Below are positions 26,495 to 35,105 of a stretch of DNA of 39,114 bases, piece by piece. A program made the translations under genes and the position numbers. The notes below the pieces were generated by a model. It searched no databases. It was given only the letters and a program-made list of their open reading frames with translations, and had not been told where the DNA came from. This DNA is from Rhodoferax sp. (GTDB taxonomy: Bacteria; Pseudomonadota; Gammaproteobacteria; Burkholderiales; Burkholderiaceae_C), in NCBI GenBank assembly GCA_030682475.1, contig JAUXOA010000003.1:1-39114 (forward strand). Reading direction: 5' to 3'. Every line of letters begins with the position of its first letter. Position 1 is the first letter of the stretch.

Positions 26495-27448
26495 TCAATC
26501 CGCAAACCCAAAGAACACATCTTCCAGCGAGGGCTCGTGGATGTTCAAGTCCAGTAACCTGGCACCCAGACCGGTGAGCGCGCCCAACACCGCCATCTTG
26601 GCCGCACGCGGGCAGCTCACGCGCAGCCCTTCGTCCGTGACCCCACAGATCACCCCCGTCAGAGAGAGAGAGCTAAGCGCCTGCTGCGCCAGCGCCGCGC
26701 CCCCCGGTGCCAGACGCAGCGCCAGACTCAGCGGCAGCTGCATCTGATCGCGCAAGTCCTGCACGCTGCCCAGGGCTTGAATTTTGCCAGCCGCCATGAT
26801 GGCGAGGCGGTCCACCCGCTCCTGCAGCTCGGCCAGGACGTGCGAGGTGATGATGATGGTCACGCCGGTGTCACGCAATCCGCGCAGCATGGTGTAGAAG
26901 TCGCGTATGGCCTGCGGGTCCAGGCCGTTGGTGGGCTCGTCCAGGAACAGCACGCGCGGTGCACCCAGCAGGGCCTGGGCCAAACCTAGGCGCTGGCGCA
27001 TGCCCTTGGAATACTCCCGCAGCGGCCGCGTCGCTGCCTGCCCCAAGCCGACGCGCGCCAGCATGGGCGCACATTGCGAACTGGGTGCGCCCTTGAGCCG
27101 GGCAAAGAAACGCAGCGTTTCCAGGCCGCTCAAGTTGTCGTACAGCACCACGTCCTCGGGCAGATAGCCGAGGTGGCGACGAGCGGCACGAAAGTCGCGT
27201 CCGCGCACCGATACGCCATCAATCAGGATCTCCCCCGCGCTGGGCGCTATCAGCCCCAGCATCATCTTGAAGAGTGTGCTTTTGCCGGCACCATTGCGTC
27301 CGATCAGACCAAAGATCTCGCCACGCTGCACGCTCAGGTCGACGCCGTCCACCGCATGCACGGTGCCATAGTGTTTGGCGACGCCGCGCGCTTGAATCGC
27401 GGGGCCTTCAGCGGCCGGGGATTTACTGACCAGGATAGTGCTTGTCAC
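26495..27448 (-). CDS. nosF: NosF, ABC transporter ATP-binding protein
   Basis: NosF is the cytoplasmic ATPase of NosDFY. The 317-residue product has Walker A LIGRNGAGKSTLF near 50-62, a Q-loop region, the ABC signature EYSKGMRQRLGLAQ, Walker B RVLFLDEPTNGLDP and the switch His in ITSHVLAEL. It is longer than a minimal NBD because of a C-terminal extension of about 90 residues. The start is GTG at 27448 (MTSTILVSKS), which overlaps the nosD 3' end by 26 bases. Later starts would leave the first beta strand (AIQARGVAKHYG) intact, so the first 15 or so residues are uncertain. Confidence 0.94.
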   Translation of the reverse strand: MTSTILVSKSPAAEGPAIQARGVAKHYGTVHAVDGVDLSVQRGEIFGLIGRNGAGKSTLFKMMLGLIAPSAGEILIDGVSVRGRDFRAARRHLGYLPEDVVLYDNLSGLETLRFFARLKGAPSSQCAPMLARVGLGQAATRPLREYSKGMRQRLGLAQALLGAPRVLFLDEPTNGLDPQAIRDFYTMLRGLRDTGVTIIITSHVLAELQERVDRLAIMAAGKIQALGSVQDLRDQMQLPLSLALRLAPGGAALAQQALSSLSLTGVICGVTDEGLRVSCPRAAKMAVLGALTGLGARLLDLNIHEPSLEDVFFGFAD

Positions 27449-28682
27449 GCCACTGCCTCCCTTGTGGGTTGTTCGCTTGCATGCGTGGCTTGGGGTCCAC
27501 CACGCTGGGCACGCGCAGCAGCGGGAATTGCTGGCCCACCAGACGCAGTGCCTGCACTGCGGGGCTGGCCAGCAGCAGCTTGATACTGGGGTAGCGCCAG
27601 GTCAGGCGGTCCACCAGGTCGCTGGCCTCGTAGGGTACATCGCCGATGCCGTTGCCGTCGCGGTCCCAGCCCAGGTAGTTGCTCCAGTGGTTGCCGCTTT
27701 GGGCACCCCAGACCTCATCGCGCGCGCCGACATAGCGCACCTGCTCACGGTTACTGATGAAGTCATTGCCTTCCACCGCGTTGCGGGTGGAGCCGGCCGC
27801 CAGGTGCACGCCCACCTGATTGTCCACCACCAGGTTGTTCCTCAGCGTGGCGTACTCCACGTCGTAGATGAAAAATCCCCGCGCGTTGCCCGCCACCACG
27901 TTGTTCTCAATCACCGAGTCCTGCAGGGTGCGCAGCATGATGCCGTGGTCGGAGTTGCCCCAGGCGCGGTTGTTGCGCACCACCTGGTCGCGCACCTCCA
28001 TCAGCGCCAGGCCACCGCGGTTGTAGTAGCTGTCGTTGTCCTCCCACAGGTTATGGTAAGAATTCATGTAGTGCGTGCCGTAGCGGCTGTGGTGCAGCTT
28101 GTTGCCCCTGAAGATGGCCTGGTGCGACACGTCCACATAGAGCGCGTCGCGCACGAAACTGATGTTGTTGCCGATGATGCGCGCGCCCGTGGTGTTGTAG
28201 AGTTGAATGCCGTTGCCGCGCTGCGAGGAGTTGTACTCGCGCTTGCCGGTGATGAGGTTGCCCTCGATCACCACATCGTTGGCTTTTTCTATCCACAGGC
28301 CGAACAGGTTGTAGGTCAGGTCGCAGCGCCGCACCACGGCGCGATGTGCGCCGGGGCGGATGTAGATGCCGGCGTTCTGGTCCTTCAGGCTGTCGCCCGA
28401 GTCGCGCACGATCAGGCCCTCGATCGTTACATCGCTCGCCGTCACGCGCACGGTGTCGCCTTGCAGCGCGCCGCTCAGCGTGGGGCGGTTGATGCCGCGC
28501 AGCGTGAGCGGTTTGTCGATGACGAAGTTGCCCTGGTAGAACCCGCGCTCGATTTCCAGCACGTCGCCCGGCTGGGCAGCGCTGATGGCCTGCTGCAGCG
28601 ACGCGCCGGGCTTGACGCGCAGCGTGGCGGCTTGCGCGCTGGTCAGCAAGGCCGCCAGCAGCAGAATCGGTAGAGGCCTCAT
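27423..28682 (-). CDS. nosD: NosD, periplasmic right-handed beta-helix maturation protein
   Basis: NosD is the periplasmic partner of NosFY, binds NosZ and is required for CuZ formation. The 419-residue product has a Sec signal peptide (MRPLPILLLAALLTSAQA). It then runs through parallel beta-helix coils with the CASH/NosD repeat pattern, seen as recurring IEGN, VIENN and LRNNLV steps (about 60-310). A conserved stretch near 320-365 reads AQSGNHWSNYLGWDRDGNGI, followed by GDVPYEASD. The C-terminal tail (PSVVDPKPRM) is also usual for NosD. It starts six bases after nosR ends. Confidence 0.96.
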   Translation of the reverse strand: MRPLPILLLAALLTSAQAATLRVKPGASLQQAISAAQPGDVLEIERGFYQGNFVIDKPLTLRGINRPTLSGALQGDTVRVTASDVTIEGLIVRDSGDSLKDQNAGIYIRPGAHRAVVRRCDLTYNLFGLWIEKANDVVIEGNLITGKREYNSSQRGNGIQLYNTTGARIIGNNISFVRDALYVDVSHQAIFRGNKLHHSRYGTHYMNSYHNLWEDNDSYYNRGGLALMEVRDQVVRNNRAWGNSDHGIMLRTLQDSVIENNVVAGNARGFFIYDVEYATLRNNLVVDNQVGVHLAAGSTRNAVEGNDFISNREQVRYVGARDEVWGAQSGNHWSNYLGWDRDGNGIGDVPYEASDLVDRLTWRYPSIKLLLASPAVQALRLVGQQFPLLRVPSVVDPKPRMQANNPQGRQWRDKHYPGQ

Positions 28683-28688
28683 ATCGTC

Positions 28689-31313
28689 TTAGCCTAACAG
28701 AAGCCCCAGGGTTTTCAGGCCCAGGAACAACGCCGCACCTATCAGCAGGTTCTTGAAGCCCACATAGCTGAGCATGTCCATCACGCTGGCGTGGCGGTAG
28801 TTGGCCTGCCACCAGGGGCCGTCCTTCACATAGCGGCGGCCCGACAGGCGTATCAATACCTCGTACACGCTCCAGCCTACCCACCAGCCGATGATGGTGC
28901 CCGAGGAGAGGCGCCCACTTGCTGCCAGCACCCAGGCCAGACTGGCCGCGAGGGCCAGCGAGAAACCGGCGATTTGCAGCGCGCGCTGCGAGGCCCAGCC
29001 CTCGGCGCTCCAGGGCCACAGGTGGTCGCGCAGCTCCAGCCACAGCCACTTCAAACCCCGCGCTCCCGACATATGCGACGGGGCAACCGGGTCGGTTGGC
29101 ATGCGCGGGTCCGGTCCCACGCTGGGCCTGGCTTCCATCGGGACGGCATGGATCGGAATGAAGTAGCCGTCGCGACCGATCAGCGTGATCTCCAGTCCGT
29201 CGCGCTCGCGCCGCTTGCGTTCCTTGGCCAGCGGCGGGCAGCCCTTCACATCGGTGTACAGCACCAGACAATCCAGGCAGTGCAGGCATTCACGATGGTC
29301 GATGCGACCGGCGGCATCAATCGCCAGCGAGCCGCAGCCCACTGCGCAGGCCTTGCAACTGTTGCAGTCCTGCTTGCGCGGCAGGCCAAACCAGCGAAAG
29401 GTACTGGGCATGGCCAACGCTGCGCCCAGCGGGCAGATGTATTTGCAATAAGGCCGCTCAATGAAGATCGACAAACCCAGAATCGCGCCCACAAACAGGC
29501 CATACGGCCAGGCGCGGTTGCCGATGCCCACCAGGAAGGTGGTCTTGAAGGGCTCGACCTCGGCCAGAATTTCCGCCAAACCCAGGGAGAACACCGACAC
29601 CGTCAGCAGGCCGAAGAACACGGCGTACTTGAGCCACTTCAGGCGGTCATGCCAGACCCGCGGCAAATGGCCCTGAAAACGCTTCAGACCGACCCACCCG
29701 CCGAGCTTGTACATGGCCTCGGACAAGGAACCGAACGGACACATCCAGCCGCAGAACAGGCCGCGCCCGAACAGAAACACGGTGAGGATGATGAAAATCC
29801 AGAACAGGAAGATGAAGGGGTCCGACAGGAACAGCGACCAGGTCCACTGGAACAGCAGCGTGTGCAGCCAGGTCAGCACCTGGGTGATGGAGGGTTGCGC
29901 CAGGGCGCCAAAGCCGACGAACACAATGCTGATGGCCCAGGCGCTGTACTTGAACGCGTTGATCGGCCATTTGTTCTTGTGCGTGGACCGGCGCGTGAGC
30001 TTTTCCCGCAGCGCATACACCACGGTCACCATGATCAGCAGCACGGCGAACAGGGCAATCTCCACGGCGCGCGATTTCCACACCTGCACCCAGGGCGCGG
30101 CGGCTTCCTCAAGCTCGGGCCGGCCGCCTTGCAACAGCTCGGGGTCAAGCCAGTAATGGGCACTGAAGTTGGCGAAGCTGCGCGTGCCGGTGGCGCGATC
30201 CACGCGGTTGCCGAGGAACGACAGCTTCCAGGGATAGGCCGCCGAGAAGGACTTGGAACGGATCACGAAAATAGCCGATTCGGTAAAGGTCGGCGCCCCT
30301 GCAGCAGCCAGACCGTAGAGGTTCAAATAGTCGAGGTCGCGGAAGGTGAATGAATCAGCCCCTTGCCGGACCTGCACGCGATCGTAGAGACCACCGCGCA
30401 CAAAGCCCGAGCCCTTGAATGATTCGACACCCGCCGTGCGGATGATGAAGAAGGCGTGTTCGCCCTCCTTGAGCTGCAGGCGCAGATTGTTCCAACTATT
30501 TTCCCCCAGCAGGCTGGCGCCGATGTCGGGGTGATTGAGATCGCCAAACCACAGCTCGATGAAGGGTTCGGTGCCGCGTTCCATGCCAACTTGCTCGGGT
30601 TTGACCAGCAGCCGCTGTACGCTGCCCTGTTTGACCAGCTGCGTCCAACTGAGGCGCTGGCCACTCACCCCATAGCGCGCCGGCTCGCGCACCGTCGGCG
30701 CGAGGATGCCAACCTGGCGCGCCACGGCGGCGCCCGAGGTCATCATCACCTGGTTTTGCACGATCACAGTGACGGTGGCGCCCGAGATCGCGTCCACCCC
30801 CAGCACGCCCTCGTCGGGGCGCGACTGGCCAACCTCAATCTTGTCAGCCACCGATTTGCCGAGGTACTGGTCGTTGAATTTGATCAACGCCGATTCAGGA
30901 ATGCCCAAAAGCAGGATCGGCTCGGAATGCTTGAGCACTTTCACGCCCACGAAGCGGCCTGTGAGGTCCATCCCGATCAGCGTGACCACCGGCTTGCCCG
31001 AGTAGGCGGGCGTGTCGGTGATGTCAGTGGACAGCATCACATAGCCCAGCAGTTTTTTATGGCCCGCTTCGGGCTCGCCATAGGCTTGCACATAGGGCGG
31101 CTGGCCGACGCGCTCGGAGAAGCTCCTGGCGCCGGGAAACACCTCGGCGCAAGGCACCAGGGCACACATGTCCCTGGCGGTATTGAGTTCGGGCGGCAGC
31201 GCCGCTTCAAAGGCGCCAGCACGTGCGCTGCCGGCGCACAGGGCGAGCAGCAAAAAAAACGCAGCCAGGCAGCCGACTACCCTGGCTGCCAACTGTTGGC
31301 ATCCCAAATACAT
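28689..31313 (-). CDS. nosR: NosR, membrane flavo-iron-sulfur protein supporting N2O reduction
   Basis: NosR is an inner-membrane electron-transfer protein needed for NosZ activity in vivo and, in several species, for nosZ expression. The start at 31313 (MYLGCQQLAARVVGCLA) is preferred to a longer frame from 31385 because AAGGA lies six bases upstream and a signal peptide (about 1-32) then begins at once. The 874-residue product has a periplasmic FMN-binding domain with DAISGATVTV, where Thr180 is the expected covalent FMN site. About six membrane segments follow in the second half. Cytoplasmic parts carry CGWMCPFGS and CKYICPLGAAL, and two ferredoxin-like 4Fe-4S clusters, CNSCKACAVGC and CLHCLDC. 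A hairpin separates it from nosZ. Confidence 0.95.
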   Translation of the reverse strand: MYLGCQQLAARVVGCLAAFFLLLALCAGSARAGAFEAALPPELNTARDMCALVPCAEVFPGARSFSERVGQPPYVQAYGEPEAGHKKLLGYVMLSTDITDTPAYSGKPVVTLIGMDLTGRFVGVKVLKHSEPILLLGIPESALIKFNDQYLGKSVADKIEVGQSRPDEGVLGVDAISGATVTVIVQNQVMMTSGAAVARQVGILAPTVREPARYGVSGQRLSWTQLVKQGSVQRLLVKPEQVGMERGTEPFIELWFGDLNHPDIGASLLGENSWNNLRLQLKEGEHAFFIIRTAGVESFKGSGFVRGGLYDRVQVRQGADSFTFRDLDYLNLYGLAAAGAPTFTESAIFVIRSKSFSAAYPWKLSFLGNRVDRATGTRSFANFSAHYWLDPELLQGGRPELEEAAAPWVQVWKSRAVEIALFAVLLIMVTVVYALREKLTRRSTHKNKWPINAFKYSAWAISIVFVGFGALAQPSITQVLTWLHTLLFQWTWSLFLSDPFIFLFWIFIILTVFLFGRGLFCGWMCPFGSLSEAMYKLGGWVGLKRFQGHLPRVWHDRLKWLKYAVFFGLLTVSVFSLGLAEILAEVEPFKTTFLVGIGNRAWPYGLFVGAILGLSIFIERPYCKYICPLGAALAMPSTFRWFGLPRKQDCNSCKACAVGCGSLAIDAAGRIDHRECLHCLDCLVLYTDVKGCPPLAKERKRRERDGLEITLIGRDGYFIPIHAVPMEARPSVGPDPRMPTDPVAPSHMSGARGLKWLWLELRDHLWPWSAEGWASQRALQIAGFSLALAASLAWVLAASGRLSSGTIIGWWVGWSVYEVLIRLSGRRYVKDGPWWQANYRHASVMDMLSYVGFKNLLIGAALFLGLKTLGLLLG

Positions 31314-31321
31314 AGCCCATC

Positions 31322-31353
31322 CTTGAAGAACAAGCGCCGCCTGCTGGCGGCGC
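31322..31353 (-). terminator. Hairpin between nosZ and nosR (partial terminator or processing site)
   Basis: On the minus strand GCGCCGCC, loop AGCA and GGCGGCGC form a perfect 8-bp G/C stem (31334-31353), followed by the T-rich TTGTTCTT. It lies 55 bases after the nosZ stop and just before the nosR ribosome-binding site. It could protect the abundant nosZ mRNA or limit read-through into nosR. The structure is seen; the role is inferred. Confidence 0.55.
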
Positions 31354-31408
31354 TCGCGCGGTAGCGGCGGAGCCCAAGCCCGCACACCACCAAGGTCAAC
31401 CCGTCAAA

Positions 31409-33331
31409 TTACGCTTCGACGATCATACGTGTGCGCATCTCCAGGTGCAGCGCATGGCAGAAGTGGGTGCAGTAGCACCAGAACACGCCGGGTTTGTCGG
31501 CCACGAAGCTGACCGAGGCAGTCTCCAGCGGATTGACAATGAAGTTGACGTTGTAGTTGGGGATGGCAAAGCCGTGCGCCAGGTCCGCAATTTTGTCCAG
31601 GTTGGTCAGGATCAGCGTGACCTCGTCGCCCTTCTTGAGCTTGAACTCGCGCAAGGAGAAGGCCGGGGCTTGCGAGGTCAGCTTGACCGTCACCTTCTTG
31701 CCGTTGCGGAACACGCCGGATTCCTTGGGATCCTTGACCGCGAGCGGGAACTCATCGAGCGCATAGACCTGTTTCGGGCGCAGCAGATCGCGCTTGAAGA
31801 TGATGAAGTCATGCGGCTCACCGCGCACCGGGTGGTCCGCCATCAGCACCATTTTTTCGCCCGAAATGTCGATCATCTGCTCGTTCTCCGGGTGCAGCGG
31901 ACCGACCGGCAGGAAGCGGTCCTTGGAGAACTTGCAACCCACCGCCAAGTACTTGCCGTCGGCCGCTTTGGTCTCGGATTGCGAGGCATTCAAGTGGCCC
32001 GGCTGGTAGTGCACATCAATGCGATCAACCACGTATTTGGCGCTTTTATCACCCTTGTGGAACTTGATGGCGGCTTCCACATTCCACTTCACCACCTGGC
32101 TGTCCAGGAACAGCGTGGTGTAGGCATTGCCGCGGCCGTCAAAAGCGGTATGCAGAGGGCCCAGGCCCAGTTCAACCTCGGCGACGATGGCTGCGTCCAG
32201 CTTCTCCAGCTTGCCTTCGAACCAGTCCAGCACCTTGGCCAGTTCGATCACGGAGCCGGTGGGCGAGAGCTTGCCGGCGCAGATGAAGTACTTGCCATCG
32301 GGGCTGGCGTTGACGCCGTGCGGGTTTTTCGGCATCGATACATAGGCGGTGAGCGCGGTCTTGGGGTCCTTGTTTGACGCCCGCGTGCCGTCCACCACCG
32401 GCACCTTGGAGCTGCCAATGGTCTTGAACTGGCCGGCCTTGACGGCGGCCTCGATGCGCGCCACGTTGAAGAACAGGCAGGCGTCGCGCTCGGCGGACAT
32501 CATGTCTTCGTACTTGGCGCCCATCTCGGTGTTGTACTGGTTGACCGCAGCCAGCTTGCCGTCATACGAAGTGGCGGTCAGATCACAGTTGCCGTCGATC
32601 AGCACCTGCCAGCGCACTTCCATGCTCTCGGCGTCCACGCAGGTGAACAGCGAACGGTACTTGCTGGCGTCTTCGGAGCCGGTGTTGGGCAGCGGGATGG
32701 AGAACTCGCCGCCGCAGAACACGCGCGTGGTGTAGTTGATCTTCTCGTCCACCGGATCGCGCTTGTCGGGGAAGATGCCGTGAAAGCCCTGCACATTGGG
32801 CAGCTCGGTGATCTTGTCGCAAACGAAATAGTCCAGGCGGATGCGCGCGATGCGGCTGTTGATCTTGTCGTTGATCCAGGCGTAGCGGCCATCGTAATTG
32901 CCATCCTTGTAAGAGGCGTGGGTGTGGTGAGTGTCGGCCACGGTGTACTTCAGGCTGCCGTCGGCCTTGGTACCCATGATCTTCTTGGATTCATTGGTGA
33001 TGCCCCAGCCCACCAGCGCATCCGGCACGAAGCAGGGGATGCGGGTGATCTCGCGGCCCGAGGGCAGGCCCAGCACACGCATGTCGCCGGTATGGCCGCC
33101 GCTCCACAGGCCGTAGTAGGTGTCGAGTTCGCCTGGCTTGAGGTGGGAGGCATTGGCGCCGACGAGGCCACCCGCAGCGGGCGCCGATGCCGCCGACGCA
33201 GCGGCACTGGTCGGCTTGTCGGTACAGGCCGCCACGCCGACCGTCAGGCCCGCTAGCGCGGCGGTGTTGATGAATGTGCGGCGTCCGATACTCGCCTCTG
33301 CAGTGGGTTTTGGCTGTTTGTCTTGGCTCAT
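31409..33331 (-). CDS. nosZ: Nitrous oxide reductase NosZ, clade I (Tat-exported)
   Basis: NosZ is the periplasmic copper enzyme that reduces N2O to N2, the last step of denitrification. The 640-residue product starts with a twin-arginine signal (IGRRTFINTAALAGLT, Arg17-Arg18), the mark of clade I enzymes. The seven-bladed propeller holds the CuZ ligands, including DTHHTHAS (133-140), NPHGVN, GPLHTAFDG and HYQPGHLNASQSET. The C-terminal cupredoxin domain carries CuA, with Cys621, Cys625, His629 and Met632 in CYCTHFCHALHLEM. No ligand appears to be missing. AAGGA lies eight bases before the ATG. An FNR/NNR-type site and -10 box lie upstream. The full nosRDFYL set and an ApbE/NosX gene flank it. 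Confidence 0.98.
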   Translation of the reverse strand: MSQDKQPKPTAEASIGRRTFINTAALAGLTVGVAACTDKPTSAAASAASAPAAGGLVGANASHLKPGELDTYYGLWSGGHTGDMRVLGLPSGREITRIPCFVPDALVGWGITNESKKIMGTKADGSLKYTVADTHHTHASYKDGNYDGRYAWINDKINSRIARIRLDYFVCDKITELPNVQGFHGIFPDKRDPVDEKINYTTRVFCGGEFSIPLPNTGSEDASKYRSLFTCVDAESMEVRWQVLIDGNCDLTATSYDGKLAAVNQYNTEMGAKYEDMMSAERDACLFFNVARIEAAVKAGQFKTIGSSKVPVVDGTRASNKDPKTALTAYVSMPKNPHGVNASPDGKYFICAGKLSPTGSVIELAKVLDWFEGKLEKLDAAIVAEVELGLGPLHTAFDGRGNAYTTLFLDSQVVKWNVEAAIKFHKGDKSAKYVVDRIDVHYQPGHLNASQSETKAADGKYLAVGCKFSKDRFLPVGPLHPENEQMIDISGEKMVLMADHPVRGEPHDFIIFKRDLLRPKQVYALDEFPLAVKDPKESGVFRNGKKVTVKLTSQAPAFSLREFKLKKGDEVTLILTNLDKIADLAHGFAIPNYNVNFIVNPLETASVSFVADKPGVFWCYCTHFCHALHLEMRTRMIVEA

Positions 33332-33415
33332 GATGAGATCCTTGTTGAATGGCTCTGTCCGACGACGGAACTGACGGGCCTGGTTGGAATTGACTAACTC
33401 TTTCTGGCAGGATGG

Positions 33416-33421
33416 ATATTG
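33416..33421 (-). promoter_or_regulatory. nosZ: Probable -10 box of the nosZ promoter
   Basis: On the minus strand the hexamer CAATAT (TATAAT-like) is centred 32 bases downstream of the centre of the FNR-type box. That spacing would place the transcription start near 33409 and the regulator site near -41, the geometry of class II FNR/CRP activation. It leaves an untranslated leader of about 78 bases. Confidence 0.5.
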
Positions 33422-33443
33422 AGTCCAGAATGCAAGGTTTTCC

Positions 33444-33457
33444 TTGACTTAAATCAG
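33444..33457. promoter_or_regulatory. FNR/NNR-type binding site in the nosZ-cytochrome intergenic region
   Basis: TTGAC-TTAA-ATCAG matches the FNR/Dnr/NNR consensus TTGAT-N4-ATCAA at 8 of 10 specified bases. It lies 113 bases upstream of the nosZ start and 111 bases upstream of the divergent cytochrome start. Such sites bind Fe-S or haem/NO-responsive CRP-family activators that switch on denitrification genes when oxygen is low. I find no other convincing copy in this 236-base region (33332-33567). Confidence 0.68.
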
Positions 33458-33567
33458 GAATTCATCAGAATCCAGATTGAAGGGCTCTGATGGCGCCCCC
33501 GGTATGCGAATATCGGCCCGTCGAATTCCGCCATGGTCATGTCTATTTAATTTTTAGGAGAGAAACA

Positions 33568-33954
33568 ATGAACAAATCCACGCTGCTATTGGCCACATTG
33601 AGCCTGGCGCTACTGGCCGCTTGCGGGCAAAAGGACGCTACCGCCCCGGCGCCTGCCGCCGCACCGGCAGCAGCGCCCGCTACCGCCCCTGCCGCCGAAA
33701 ACACAGTGGGCAAGTCGGTGTATGGCAAGACTTGTGCGTTGTGCCATGCTGCCGCCGTGGCCGGTGCACCCAAACCGGGCGACAAGGCCGACTGGGGCCC
33801 GCGCATCGCCCAGGGCATGGACCTGCTGCACAAGCACGCGCTCGAGGGCTTCACCGGCGCCAAGGGCATGATGCCAGCGCGCGGTGGCGCCGCCTCGCTG
33901 TCCGACGACGAGGTCAAGGCGGCCGTGGCGTTCATGGTGGATCAGTCACGCTGA
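33568..33954 (+). CDS. Lipoprotein cytochrome c, c5-like
   Basis: The start at 33568 is chosen because AGGAG (33556-33560) lies seven bases upstream and the product then begins with a lipoprotein signal (MNKSTLLLATLSLALLAAC, lipid Cys19). A longer frame from 33490 lacks these. The 128-residue product has a Pro/Ala linker (about 24-43) and one haem site, CALCH at 56-60. The GAKGMMPARGG segment supplies the likely Met ligand, and the ending DDEVKAAVAFMVDQSR is typical of the cytochrome c5 family. It is probably membrane-anchored and faces the periplasm. Its position back-to-back with nosZ and 19 bases before apbE suggests that it donates electrons to NosZ, which is an inference. Confidence 0.9.
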   Translation: MNKSTLLLATLSLALLAACGQKDATAPAPAAAPAAAPATAPAAENTVGKSVYGKTCALCHAAAVAGAPKPGDKADWGPRIAQGMDLLHKHALEGFTGAKGMMPARGGAASLSDDEVKAAVAFMVDQSR

Positions 33955-33973
33955 TCTATCTTGCCCAGAGATC

Positions 33974-35008
33974 ATGAATTCTCATATCCCTGGTCCCATT
34001 CAGCTCGGCCGACGCCGCGTGGTATTGGCTTTGCCGCTACTGGCCTTTGGCCTGGTGGTTGCACCGGTACAGGCCAGGACCGGCATTCATCAGTCCTCGC
34101 GGGCATTGATGGGCACGCGCGTCGACCTGACGCTGCAGGGCGATGACAGCTCGGCCCTGTCCGCCGCGGCCGAAGCGGCGTTCGCGGAAATGACGCGGCT
34201 GGCGGACATGATGAGCCGCTATCGCAGCACCAGCGTGGTTAACGCCATCAATCTGTCGGCTGGACTGCAGCCCGTGCCGGTGCCCCCGGAACTGCTGCGG
34301 GTGCTGCTGATGGCGCGTCAGGCCGCGCAGGCCAGTGGTGGTGATTTTGATACCACGGTCGGGTCCCTGCGAGATTGGAATTTCAACCCCAACCATCCCT
34401 CCATACCCACAGCGCAGCAAATCGCAGCGCAATTGAGTCTGGTCGATCAAGAAAAAGGGCTGGTGATCAATGAGCGCGCTGGCACCGCCTACCTCACAAA
34501 AAGAGGCATGCGCCTCGATCTGGGCGGCATTGCCAAACTTCCCATCCTGCAAGCCGGCATGCGCAAACTGCAGGAATTCGGCGTGAGCAACGCGATGATC
34601 AACGGCGGCGGCGATGTGCTGGTGATGGGGCAGTTGAACAGCCACCCCTGGCGCGTGGGACTGCGCGACCCGCGCCAGCCCGGCCAGTTGCTGGGCGTGG
34701 TGTCCTTGAACCAGGGCTTGGTCGCGGCCTCCGGCGATTACGAGCGTTTCCTGATGCACCAGGGTCGGCGTCTGCACCACATCCTTGATCCCAGGACCGG
34801 CTACCCGACCCGCGGGCCGCATGGGGTGACGCTGATCAGCGACCAACTGGAGGCGATCAACGGCCTGGGCACAGCCATCATGGTGGCGGGTGCCAGGACC
34901 GGACGTACCAGGGTGGCGCAGACACCCGGCCTGGATGCACTGATTGTCGATGCCGACAGCAGCCTCTGGCTTTCGCCTGGTATGGCGCAGCGCCTGGCCC
35001 GCGGCTGA
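33974..35008 (+). CDS. apbE: ApbE family FAD:protein FMN transferase (NosX-like)
   Basis: ApbE enzymes attach FMN covalently to Thr in SGAT-type motifs of exported flavoproteins. In denitrifiers the version in nos clusters (NosX) flavinylates NosR. The start at 33974 gives a 344-residue product with a basic/hydrophobic export signal (LGRRRVVLALPLLAFGLV, with a possible twin-arginine character). Family motifs are RALMGTRVDLTL, MSRYRSTSVVNAIN, RLDLGGIAK, NGGGDVLVMG and HHILDPRTGYPTRGP (Mg2+/FAD-binding region). The NosR in this window carries the matching SGAT target, so the pair makes functional sense. It follows the cytochrome gene by 19 bases. A small hairpin follows the stop. Confidence 0.93.
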   Translation: MNSHIPGPIQLGRRRVVLALPLLAFGLVVAPVQARTGIHQSSRALMGTRVDLTLQGDDSSALSAAAEAAFAEMTRLADMMSRYRSTSVVNAINLSAGLQPVPVPPELLRVLLMARQAAQASGGDFDTTVGSLRDWNFNPNHPSIPTAQQIAAQLSLVDQEKGLVINERAGTAYLTKRGMRLDLGGIAKLPILQAGMRKLQEFGVSNAMINGGGDVLVMGQLNSHPWRVGLRDPRQPGQLLGVVSLNQGLVAASGDYERFLMHQGRRLHHILDPRTGYPTRGPHGVTLISDQLEAINGLGTAIMVAGARTGRTRVAQTPGLDALIVDADSSLWLSPGMAQRLARG

Positions 35009-35034
35009 GACGCGGCGGTAGCTCCGCTTGCGTC
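35009..35034 (+). promoter_or_regulatory. Hairpin directly after apbE
   Basis: GACGC (35009-35013) pairs with GCGTC (35030-35034), and GCGG (35015-35018 with one offset) pairs with CCGC around a TAGCT loop. There is no T-run, so it is at best a weak or Rho-assisted end for the cytochrome-apbE transcript. Confidence 0.4.
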
Positions 35035-35105
35035 AATGGCACTCCAGCGCGCAATGAACTGAGCAGCGCCGCTGGACTCTGGCTCGCCCGATGTCTTTTC
35101 CATGC

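Noticed and set aside
27438..28673. Plus-strand frame of 411 codons opposite nosD
   Set aside because: It mirrors the beta-helix repeats of nosD and is Val/Ala/His-rich, so it is a shadow frame.
28791..30353. Plus-strand frame of 520 codons opposite nosR
   Set aside because: The nosR frame on the other strand has clear FMN and Fe-S motifs, and the antisense product is low-complexity His/Gln/Ala-rich.
31314..31385. N-terminal extension of nosR to 31385
   Set aside because: The extension is Arg/Gln-rich, runs over the hairpin between nosZ and nosR, and hides the ribosome-binding site of the start at 31313, which is followed directly by a signal peptide.
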